Notes under the pieces: generated by a model
What the model saw: only the letters and a program-made list of their open reading frames with translations
Told to the model about the DNA's origin: nothing
The model's database searches: none
DNA from: an uncultured Massilia sp.
Lineage (GTDB): Bacteria > Pseudomonadota > Gammaproteobacteria > Burkholderiales > Burkholderiaceae
Direction of reading: 5' to 3'
Assembly: GCA_946481275.1 (NCBI GenBank)
Contig: CAMLMV010000071.1
Coordinates: 1 to 24,424, forward strand
Length of the DNA: 24,424 nucleotides
Program-made: the position numbers and the translations under genes
Shown: positions 17,838 through 24,424 of the stretch, one piece after another
Numbering within the stretch: position 1 is the first letter of the stretch
Layout: each line of letters starts with the position of its first letter

Positions 17838-19300
17838 GCGCCCCCCGATACGGGCAAGCCGCTGCCGAGATCGAGCGGATGGCGCTCCGGATGCAGCAGG
17901 TCGACGACGGTCGCCTGGATGTGGTGATACTGGCAGAACTGGTGCCACAGCGCGACGCGCTCCACCAGGCGGGCGTCGGCGGCGCCGCGCTCCACGAGGC
18001 CCGATTCGTCGAGCAACACGGCGATGCCGCGCGGCGTGTTCCGCGCCAGGTACTCGAGAAACGCGCCGTGGTTCTCGCGTTCCGGCGTCGCGGCCAGGTT
18101 GAACAGGACGGCCGTGATGGCGACGCCGGCATCGTCCAGGCGCGCGTCGCGAAGCAGCTCCTTCGGTTCCTCGCCGTACGGGCACGACGGCCGCAGCATC
18201 AGTTGCGCCTGTTCGCCGAGCACCATCGCCGCGACGGCCGCGAGGCCTTTATGGCGCGCCTCGTCGACGGTGAAGCTGTACGGGATCACGCGCAGCACGG
18301 CCGGACCGGACGCGCCGACGCGGTCGGCCAGCCGCCGGTAATACGGCTCACCGAGGTCGAGCGGAAAGCGGTGCGCGAGGCGGCGCGCGCGCAGGCCGGA
18401 CACGATGGCCAGCACGAGGCGCGGCAGCACGACCAGCAGGAACAGCGTCGCCGCATACAGGTGCACCCAGCGCGCGCCACCGGCCGGCGACGGCTCCTGC
18501 ACGAAGCGCAGCGCCTGCACGTCGGCCAAGGTAAAGCCCTGCAGCGGAAACACGGCCAGCGCGGGAGCGAACAGGACCGACAGCAGCGTGTGCACCTGCT
18601 GCGCATCGAGGAAGGTGCTCTCCCACCCGGCCGCGTACTGCGTCAGCACGCCGCGCGCGTACAGCGACGCGATCGCACCGAGCGCGAACGCGGCGGCCGC
18701 GAGGTGGATCGTGCGGCCGAGGCGTAAATGCGTCAGCTTGGCCGTCAGGGCCGACCAGTCCGTGAAGTATTGGGCGATGCCGGCGGCGAGCGGCGCTGGC
18801 AGCTTGCGCGGCAGCGCGGCCTTGCCAACCGAGAGGCGCCGCAGCAGTTGCGGGCTCGCCCAGCCGGTCCGCTTCGACGGCACGAGTGCCCACACGATCA
18901 GCGCGAGATACACGAGCAGGTTCCACGCGAGGATCGCGAGCAGCGGCGCCGACAGCAGGTCGACGCGGTGCGGGTTGCCGATGCGGTCCAGCCCCGCGCC
19001 GGCCACGAAGCCGACGATGGGCAGCAGCACGGCCAGCATGGGCAACAGGCTGCGCCGCTGGCGGAACGCGGCAAACGCGGGCGTGCGTTCGGCCAGCCGC
19101 TTGAGGATGAGTTCCGCGCGCTGGCCGAGGAAGTGGTCGAGCCGCGGCTCGCTCTTGCCTTCGGCCGCCTGCCAGTGCGCCAGTTCGCGTGCGCTGCGGC
19201 TGGCGTAGACGCGATCGTCTTCCGACAGGATCTCGCGTTTCGTGTCGGCGGTTTCGATGGCGCGCATCAGGACGACATCGCGTGCGGTCCGTTCGTTCAT
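17834..19300 (-). CDS. DUF2868 inner-membrane protein
   Basis: The 488-residue protein is of the DUF2868 family and has no known function. It shows a charged N-terminus (about 1-80) and membrane segments around 85-105 (MLAVLLPIVGFVAGAG), 118-140, 200-220, about 247-263 and 295-320 (YAATLFLLVVLPRLVLAIVSGL). A large soluble C-terminal part contains EHRDxAxHKG-like VDEARHKGLAAVA. The start at 19300 is backed by AGGAGG three bases before the ATG. It overlaps the DUF3482 GTPase by 4 bp and starts 32 bp after the acyltransferase stop, so it may be read from the same long transcript. Confidence 0.82.
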   Translation of the reverse strand: MNERTARDVVLMRAIETADTKREILSEDDRVYASRSARELAHWQAAEGKSEPRLDHFLGQRAELILKRLAERTPAFAAFRQRRSLLPMLAVLLPIVGFVAGAGLDRIGNPHRVDLLSAPLLAILAWNLLVYLALIVWALVPSKRTGWASPQLLRRLSVGKAALPRKLPAPLAAGIAQYFTDWSALTAKLTHLRLGRTIHLAAAAFALGAIASLYARGVLTQYAAGWESTFLDAQQVHTLLSVLFAPALAVFPLQGFTLADVQALRFVQEPSPAGGARWVHLYAATLFLLVVLPRLVLAIVSGLRARRLAHRFPLDLGEPYYRRLADRVGASGPAVLRVIPYSFTVDEARHKGLAAVAAMVLGEQAQLMLRPSCPYGEEPKELLRDARLDDAGVAITAVLFNLAATPERENHGAFLEYLARNTPRGIAVLLDESGLVERGAADARLVERVALWHQFCQYHHIQATVVDLLHPERHPLDLGSGLPVSGGA

Positions 19301-19332
19301 GGGCCTCCTCGCTGGATGAATTGACAAGCTTA

Positions 19333-20439
19333 TCAGAAATACTTCACCCATCCTTTCCCGCTTGTGCGCTTGTATCTGCCGAACTGCCGCGTCGGCACAA
19401 ACAGGAAGGCGGCCAGCAGCGCCGCGATCGCCCAGACCTGCCAGACGTGCGCCACGTCCGCGCGCGGCACGCCCAGCGCGGCGGCGGCGAGCTTCTGCAG
19501 CACCAGCAGCGCATACAGGTGCAGCAGATAGTAGAACAGCGGCGCCCCGCCGAACACCGCCGCCACGCGGGTCGCCGTCGTGTCCACGCGTTCCAGCCAC
19601 GCGAGCACGATACAGCCCACCCCGAGCGTCAGCAGGAGGAAATCGAGCGAGGGCGGGTACTTCGTGAAGTTGAGGAAGGCCATCGTGGCGTGCACGAAGT
19701 CCGCCTGTGGGGTCCAAGGCACCGGCTCGCCGTACGCGTTCATGCTGCGCAGGACGATGAGCAACGCCAGGCTGGCGATGCCCGCGAGCGTCAGCCAGCG
19801 CGTGCGCCGCGCGGGCGCGGCCGCCCTGGCATACAGGGGGCCGCACGCGTAGCCCAGCAGGATCACGCCGATCCAGGCCAGCACGGGATAGCTGACCTTG
19901 ATGCGGACTGGGTCCAGTGCGAGGAAGCCGCGCTGTTCGAGGATCGTCCACGCCGCCGAGGGCAACATCCCCTGTTCCAGCGCATTGTGCCCGCCCACGA
20001 TGAGGAGGCCCAGCACGCCGAGCACCGCGAGCGGCAGGCGGTGCAGCAGCGCCAGCGCGAGCATGGCGATGCCGATGGCCCAGATCACCTGCAGGTACAC
20101 GGTGGACAGCGCCGTCCCCGACCACGCGGCATTCACCACCGTCACCTCGAGCGCGAGCAGCAACAGGCCGCGCTTGACGAGGAACCCCGTCGCGCTGCGC
20201 GGGCCGCCGGGCGGATGCGCGTACAGCCACGCCGACAGGCCCGTGAGGAACACGAACATCGGCGCGCAGAAATGCGCGACCAGGCGGGTGAAGAACAGCG
20301 CGGGCGGCGTCGCGCCCACGTCCATCGGATCGCCGACCTGGTGCTGGAGATAAAACGTCTCGCGCACGTGGTCGACCGTCATCAGGAGCATGACGAGGCC
20401 GCGCATCGCGTCGACCGGGACAATGCGTTTGCCATTCAT
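19333..20439 (-). CDS. DUF1624/HGSNAT-like (YeiB-type) membrane acyltransferase
   Basis: This multi-pass inner-membrane protein of about 368 residues has around ten hydrophobic segments. The N-terminal signature is RIVPVDAMRGLVMLLMTVDH (about 4-23), whose Arg and His are typical of the heparan-glucosaminide acetyltransferase catalytic fold. The bacterial substrate is unknown; related proteins acetylate envelope glycans. Two start codons fit: 20443-20445 and 20437-20439. I chose the second because GAGGA lies six bases before it, whereas it nearly touches the first. It begins only a few bases after the TonB receptor stop, indicating one operon. Confidence 0.8.
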   Translation of the reverse strand: MNGKRIVPVDAMRGLVMLLMTVDHVRETFYLQHQVGDPMDVGATPPALFFTRLVAHFCAPMFVFLTGLSAWLYAHPPGGPRSATGFLVKRGLLLLALEVTVVNAAWSGTALSTVYLQVIWAIGIAMLALALLHRLPLAVLGVLGLLIVGGHNALEQGMLPSAAWTILEQRGFLALDPVRIKVSYPVLAWIGVILLGYACGPLYARAAAPARRTRWLTLAGIASLALLIVLRSMNAYGEPVPWTPQADFVHATMAFLNFTKYPPSLDFLLLTLGVGCIVLAWLERVDTTATRVAAVFGGAPLFYYLLHLYALLVLQKLAAAALGVPRADVAHVWQVWAIAALLAAFLFVPTRQFGRYKRTSGKGWVKYF

Positions 20440-20448
20440 GGCCATTCC

Positions 20449-22506
20449 TCAGTAGCGGTAAGACAGGGTTGCCGTCGCGGTGCGCGTGCTGCCCGGCATG
20501 ACCCACAGCCGGCTGTAGGAACTGGCGTAATAGCGGCGGTCGAACAGGTTGTCGACGTCCAGCGCGATGCGCCAGCGTTTGTCCGGCGCATACGCCGCCA
20601 TCAGGCGGGCCGTCGTGTAGCCGGGCAGCCTGAAGTCGCTGGACGCCGCCACGTCGCCGAAACGCTCACCCACGTACGCGAGTCCCGCGCCGGCCGACAC
20701 GCGCGCATCGCCCGCGACCAGCAGCACGTTGGCGCTGTGGCGCGGCACGTTGGGAACACGGCTGCCGGTACGGATGGTGTTGTCGCCACGGGTCACGCGC
20801 GCGTCCGTGTACGCATAGGACGCCGACAGCTTCAGGCCGCGCCGCAGCCGTCCCGACACGTCCAGTTCCACACCCCGGCTCGCGACTTCGCCCGCGGGAA
20901 TGGAGTAATCCGTGTTCGCCGGGTTCGTCGTCAGGACGTTGTTCTTGCGGATCCGGTAGAGCGCGAGGGTGCCCGCCAGCCCACCGGGCATGTCGAGCTT
21001 CGCGCCCACCTCGTCGGCGCGGCTCTCTTCCGCCGGGAACGCCTGGTTGTCGATGCCGATGCCGCTGTTGGGGCGGAAGCCGCGGGCCATGCTCGCGTAC
21101 AGCGCGACCGTGGCGTCGGGCTGGTAGACCAGTCCCGCACGCGGGCTGGTGGCGCCCAGGTGCTGATGGTTGACGGCCGCGGTGCGGTGGTTGATCACGG
21201 TCTGGCGGTACCGGTCATGGCGCACTCCGACGAGCGCTTTCCAGCGCGCCGTCAGGTTCAGCTGGTCCTGCACGTAGAGCCCCGTGGCGCGCTGGTATTC
21301 GAGCGTATCGATCGACAGGGCGAGCGGCGCGGCCACACCACCGTACACGGGGTCGAAGATGTCGAGCGCGTACGGATTGGCAACCGACGGATTGCGGCGC
21401 AGCTGCACGCGCCGGTCGTCGAACCGGTAGGTATCGGCGCCGACCAGCACGGCGTGGTTTGCGAGCCTGCCCAGCAGCTCCACGCGCGCGGAACGGTCGA
21501 TGGCCGCGAAGTCGCGCTGCCGCCGCTGGCGGCGCAGCGTCCGGCCATCCGGTGCCAGGTCGCTGGCTTCCGTCGAATAGCCGGCCAGCGCACTGTCGCG
21601 ATAAGACGCACCGCCCTGCACCGACCAGCCTTCGCCCAGCGCGTGCTGGACGAACAGCTGCTGCCCCACGGATTGCACGATGACCGGACCGTCGCCAGGC
21701 TCGCCGAGGAAACGCGAGACGGGCAGCCGGCCCGGAACCGCGACGACGCCGCGGTCGAACGGCGTGCGTTGGCGCGTCGCTTCGATCTCGTACGACACCG
21801 TCGTGTCCTCGCCCGCGTGCCAGAGGATGGACGGCGCGACGTAGGTGCGCTCCGTGTGCACCAGGTCGCGAAAGCTGCCGCCGGCCTGGTGCGCCAGGTT
21901 GAACCGGTACGCGACGCTGTCCGACAGCGGTCCGGTCAGGTCGGCGGCGGCGCGCCGCGTCGCGTGGCTCGCCAGCGCGACGTCGATGCCGTATTGGGGC
22001 GCGAAGCGGGGCTTCTTCGTCACGATGTTGACCGTGCCGCCCGGCTCGCCGCGGCCGTACAGTGCCGATGCCGGTCCTTTCAGGATCTCGATGGACTGGG
22101 TGCCGGCCACGTCGCGCCGGCCATTGTAGCCGCGGCTCGAACTGAAGCCGTTGACCATGTAATCGGACCCGAAGTTCGGATCGCCCGTGAAGCCGCGCAT
22201 CGCGTAGCTGTCCCACAGGCCGCCCAGGTCGCTCTGGCGGGCGATGCCGCTGGCCAGTTCCAGTGCATCAGCCAGGTTCGTGACGCCCGCGTCGCGCAGC
22301 AGGTCGGCCTCCAGGGTCCGGGTACTCTGCGGCAGGTCGAGCGGTTGCGCATCGGTTTTCGTGGCGCCCGCCACGGAGAGGCCATGGTAGGCCGTGCGCT
22401 GGCCGGAGATGCGTACGGTGTCGACCGGCGGTTCGGCCATGGCGTGGAAAGACAGCGTACCGGCGAGCAGCGGCACGCACCTCAAATGGGTGTTCTTGAT
22501 ATTCAT
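20449..22506 (-). CDS. TonB-dependent siderophore-type receptor
   Basis: The 685-residue outer-membrane receptor has a signal peptide (about 1-24, AMA), a plug with RGFTGDPNFGSDYMVNGF and the IEILKGPASALYGRGEPGGTVNIVTK segment, and a barrel ending in an aromatic residue (SYRY). The plug motifs are those of the ferric-siderophore group (FhuE/FoxA/FpvA-like). The ligand cannot be told from sequence. No Fur box was recognised upstream. It is flanked by a DUF2946 gene upstream (86 bp) and the acyltransferase downstream (10 bp to its chosen start). Other metallophores, including lanthanide or copper carriers, are possible but not shown. Confidence 0.85.
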   Translation of the reverse strand: MNIKNTHLRCVPLLAGTLSFHAMAEPPVDTVRISGQRTAYHGLSVAGATKTDAQPLDLPQSTRTLEADLLRDAGVTNLADALELASGIARQSDLGGLWDSYAMRGFTGDPNFGSDYMVNGFSSSRGYNGRRDVAGTQSIEILKGPASALYGRGEPGGTVNIVTKKPRFAPQYGIDVALASHATRRAAADLTGPLSDSVAYRFNLAHQAGGSFRDLVHTERTYVAPSILWHAGEDTTVSYEIEATRQRTPFDRGVVAVPGRLPVSRFLGEPGDGPVIVQSVGQQLFVQHALGEGWSVQGGASYRDSALAGYSTEASDLAPDGRTLRRQRRQRDFAAIDRSARVELLGRLANHAVLVGADTYRFDDRRVQLRRNPSVANPYALDIFDPVYGGVAAPLALSIDTLEYQRATGLYVQDQLNLTARWKALVGVRHDRYRQTVINHRTAAVNHQHLGATSPRAGLVYQPDATVALYASMARGFRPNSGIGIDNQAFPAEESRADEVGAKLDMPGGLAGTLALYRIRKNNVLTTNPANTDYSIPAGEVASRGVELDVSGRLRRGLKLSASYAYTDARVTRGDNTIRTGSRVPNVPRHSANVLLVAGDARVSAGAGLAYVGERFGDVAASSDFRLPGYTTARLMAAYAPDKRWRIALDVDNLFDRRYYASSYSRLWVMPGSTRTATATLSYRY

Positions 22507-22592
22507 GTTTCCAGGTTCTGATCAGCGGATAACGTGCAACGCCGCCAGGGCGCAGATGCCGTGGCGGTACGTTGTTTCGATTGCGGGACAGA

Positions 22593-22922
22593 TCAGGCGC
22601 GGGGTGGACCGCGCGGCTGGAAAACGTGGACCGGCTGCGGATGGATGCCGGTGCGGACAGGGTCGACCGGGCTGTCGTCGGCCAGCGCGAGCGGCACGAA
22701 GACATGCGCCGGCGGTGGCGCCGCAAACGCCAGCTGGGCGCCGTCGAGACAGAGGGCACAGAGGTCGCGCAGCGCCGGCTTGCCGCCGGCGCCCTGCTCC
22801 ACCTGCGCAGCCGCTTGCGGGCTGGCGGCTTCCGCGACGTGCGTCGCCGCATGCTGCAACGACATCTGCTGCGTGATGAGCAGCAGCAGCGACAGCAGTA
22901 CATGGACGAAGGAACGCGACAT
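22593..22922 (-). CDS. DUF2946 small exported or membrane protein
   Basis: The 109-residue protein has an N-terminal hydrophobic helix (about 4-18, FVHVLLSLLLLITQQ) followed by a His-containing HAATHVAEA stretch. The family's CxxC in DLCALCLDGAQLAF (about 53-66) follows, then a second weakly hydrophobic segment and a His/Pro-rich tail. DUF2946 members are often found beside TonB receptors and copper genes; their function is not known to me. His and Cys content suggests metal handling in the periplasm. It is the first gene of the receptor/acyltransferase unit and divergent from the MerR regulator, with 80 bp between starts. Confidence 0.78.
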   Translation of the reverse strand: MSRSFVHVLLSLLLLITQQMSLQHAATHVAEAASPQAAAQVEQGAGGKPALRDLCALCLDGAQLAFAAPPPAHVFVPLALADDSPVDPVRTGIHPQPVHVFQPRGPPRA

Positions 22923-22965
22923 TCGACGTAATGGAAAGACAACCTTGCGTATTGTAGCGGAATGC

Positions 22966-22996
22966 TTGACTCTCCACCCGGTGGAAACCTCATTCT
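22966..22996 (+). promoter_or_regulatory. MerR-type promoter and operator
   Basis: TTGACT (22966-22971) and CATTCT (22991-22996) are separated by 19 bp, the overlong spacer typical of MerR-controlled promoters. Inside the spacer lies the palindrome TCCACC-C-GGTGGA (22973-22985). The predicted start point falls on or beside the MerR gene's ATG (23003), so the message may be leaderless. The site suggests autoregulation and possible control of the divergent DUF2946 unit. Confidence 0.55.
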
Positions 22997-23002
22997 GGAG
23001 TC

Positions 23003-23920
23003 ATGGGAGCCAAGACGTACACGATCGGAGAACTGGCGCGGCTGTCCGGACAGCCGGTGCGACGCATCCGTTTTTATTCTGATGAAGGCCTGCTGCCGCC
23101 CGCGGCGCGCACCGACAGCAACTATCGGCGGTACACCGAGGACGATCTGGCGCGGCTCGATCTCATCGGCGCGCTGCGCGACGCCGGCGTCGGCCTGGAT
23201 GCGATCGGCCGGCTGCTGCGCACGCACGGCGACCTGCGCGATGTGCTGGGCGCGCGCCTCGCCATCCTCGATGCCGAGATCGCGGCGAAGCAGCGGACTG
23301 CGTCCGTGCTGCGTGCGACGTTGGCCCTCCCTCACCTTGACGTTGACACCATGAGGAGATTTTGGAAGATGAGCAGAGTAAACAACGAGCAGATGAAGGC
23401 ACTGGTCGCCGCGTTCATGGAACGCGTGACCGGCGGTGCGCCCGTCGATGAGGCCTGGCGCAACCGGACTGCGGCGATGGCCCCGGAACTGCCGGCGCAT
23501 CCGACGCCGGCGCAGATCGAGGCGTGGACCGAGCTGGCCGGCATGCTGCAGGACCCGGACGTCATGCGGGAATTCGAGGCGGGCATCAGTGCGTTCTGGG
23601 AGGGTGCGCGGGATGCCGACGCGTATCGTGCCGCGGCGGTCGACGGCTACCGCGCCGCCGTCGATGCGGTCGCGCGGGGCGTCGCACCGACGGCGCCCGA
23701 AGGCGTCGCCGCCGGCCGCGCGTGGCTCGACGCGTCCGCCCGTGCCATGGGGCGCGCGCCCGACGACGCCTTCGTGCAGTGGCTGCAGGATCAGTATGCC
23801 GCCGGGGGATCACGGGCGCGCCTCCAGGAATTGCTGGCCGTGCTGAAAGGCGATACGCCTGCGGCGGAGGAGACGCGCGCCTGGCGCTGGCTCATCGAAG
23901 CGGCGCGCGCTGCCGCCTGA
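23003..23920 (+). CDS. MerR-family transcriptional regulator
   Basis: The 305-residue protein has an N-terminal MerR winged helix (about 5-72): YTIGELARLSGQPVRRIRFY, then SDEGLLPPA and NYRRYTEDDLARLDLI. A dimerisation helix (about 78-105) and a long helical C-terminal domain (about 120-300) follow. The latter lacks the Cys metal sites of CueR/MerR and resembles ligand-binding domains of TipA-like multidrug regulators. The ATG lies 2-3 bases after GGAG, too close for normal use, which fits a leaderless message. It is divergent from the DUF2946 gene. Its 3' end overlaps the decayed sigma-factor frame on the other strand by 29 bp. Confidence 0.85.
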   Translation: MGAKTYTIGELARLSGQPVRRIRFYSDEGLLPPAARTDSNYRRYTEDDLARLDLIGALRDAGVGLDAIGRLLRTHGDLRDVLGARLAILDAEIAAKQRTASVLRATLALPHLDVDTMRRFWKMSRVNNEQMKALVAAFMERVTGGAPVDEAWRNRTAAMAPELPAHPTPAQIEAWTELAGMLQDPDVMREFEAGISAFWEGARDADAYRAAAVDGYRAAVDAVARGVAPTAPEGVAAGRAWLDASARAMGRAPDDAFVQWLQDQYAAGGSRARLQELLAVLKGDTPAAEETRAWRWLIEAARAAA

Positions 23921-24302
23921 CGACGCCGGCGCGGCGCCCCGCGATGCACACCAGCGGCGCGAGGGCCAACAGGCCGAACAGCCAACGGGCCGCACGGCCG
24001 GCCCCTGTCAGCAAACTACGCCAACCGCTCTGGTCATGCCCGTGCATCTTGCAGCTCCGTTCGGCCGCATGCTCCGGCGTGGCCTCGTCGATCAGGGGAA
24101 TGGGTTCGGGCAGCCGGCTGCCGATGTAATTCACGCGCGACCGTTCGGCCGAACGGATCGCATCCAGGCAATGGTGCGTGCACGCGGTGGCCAGCCACTT
24201 CAGGTACACCTCCTGCACCGCGTCCTCGGCTTCGGCACGCGTACCGAGCATGCGGTAGGCCAGGCCGAACAGGAAACGACGGGTGTCTTCGAACACGCTC
24301 AC
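23892..24302 (-). pseudogene. Decayed ECF sigma factor (SigJ/ECF41-like)
   Basis: From a GTG at 24300-24302 the frame reads SVFEDTRRFLFGLAYRMLGTRAEAEDAVQEVYLKW, the region 2 of ECF41-type sigma factors. It then jumps directly to LATACTHHCLDAIRSAERSRVNYIGSRLPEP, which normally follows some 14-17 residues later, so an in-frame internal deletion is likely. After IDEATPEHAAE the expected region 4 (DNA-binding) is absent and the sequence becomes unrelated, including a short hydrophobic stretch (WLFGLLALAPLVCIAG). The product is too short to work as a sigma factor. AAAGGTG upstream of the GTG may be a remnant ribosome site. Confidence 0.72.
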
Positions 24303-24374
24303 GACATACACCTTTCTTGTTGACGAATGGTGTAGCCAGGACGGACCAGAGGGTCTGTTTGTGACTCCCAAAGC

Positions 24375-24409
24375 AAAAAGCCCGCTCAGTGCATACTGAG
24401 CGGGCTTTT
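24375..24409. terminator. Strong bidirectional rho-independent terminator
   Basis: AAAAGCCCGCTCAGT and ACTGAGCGGGCTTTT pair perfectly (15 bp) around a GCAT loop, with an A-run on the left and a T-run on the right. It would stop transcripts in both directions. It probably ends a gene lying to the right of the window. Confidence 0.92.
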
Positions 24410-24424
24410 CTAATAACTAGCCTG

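Noticed and set aside
17834..20506. One 890-codon protein on the minus strand
   Set aside because: The first part reads across the acyltransferase in another frame. A strong ribosome site and family start place the real DUF2868 gene at 19300.
19189..22521. A plus-strand open frame of 1110 codons
   Set aside because: It lies antisense to the acyltransferase and receptor genes, is extremely rich in Arg, Gln and His, and has no recognisable domain. Such frames are usual shadows of high-GC genes.

Overview
This is a GC-rich proteobacterial chromosome segment. The gene families (Burkholderiales-type trimeric porin, DUF2868/DUF3482 pair, PedF-type cytochrome, ExaC-type aldehyde dehydrogenase with DUF779) suggest a betaproteobacterium, most likely Oxalobacteraceae (Massilia/Telluria-like). 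The taxonomic call is inference from family content and composition, not from a marker gene.

Positions 1-405 are an A+T-rich non-coding stretch holding a probable terminator, two sigma-54-like promoter matches and a tandem operator. Positions 406-16234 form one functional island for periplasmic PQQ-dependent alcohol oxidation. It starts with an AcoR-like sigma-54 activator (+), followed by four minus-strand units. The first is porin, NosR-like flavin/Fe-S membrane protein and ApbE flavin transferase. The second is acetaldehyde dehydrogenase, DUF779 and PQQ alcohol dehydrogenase, closed by a strong terminator. The third is a single-gene beta-propeller unit, and the fourth is PedF cytochrome c plus a periplasmic binding protein. 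A plus-strand unit (PqqU/YncD-like TonB receptor, class II aldolase-like protein, 4-OT tautomerase) sits between the third and fourth. The alcohol dehydrogenase carries the WDxD signature that marks lanthanide-dependent enzymes.

The most notable feature is regulatory. Good -24/-12 (sigma-54) promoters lie in front of all five of these units. Three of them (porin, aldehyde dehydrogenase, pedF) carry the same upstream device: two 17-bp palindromes of the form TGT-N11-ACA separated by exactly GG, placed 56-57 bp from the -12 GC. A fourth copy lies just before the activator gene. This reads as a self-contained regulon of the local activator and ties the NosR-like/ApbE electron-transfer module to alcohol oxidation. 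No pqqABCDE genes are in the window, while a PQQ-importer-like receptor is, so the system may use scavenged PQQ. That point needs the whole genome.

Positions 16353-22922 (minus strand) hold a DUF2946 protein, a siderophore-type TonB receptor, a DUF1624/YeiB-like acyltransferase, and the DUF2868/DUF3482 membrane-GTPase pair, possibly as one long transcription unit. A divergent MerR regulator (23003-23920) has a MerR-type 19-bp-spacer promoter that may give a leaderless message. The right edge holds a decayed ECF sigma factor (SigJ/ECF41-like) and a strong bidirectional terminator.
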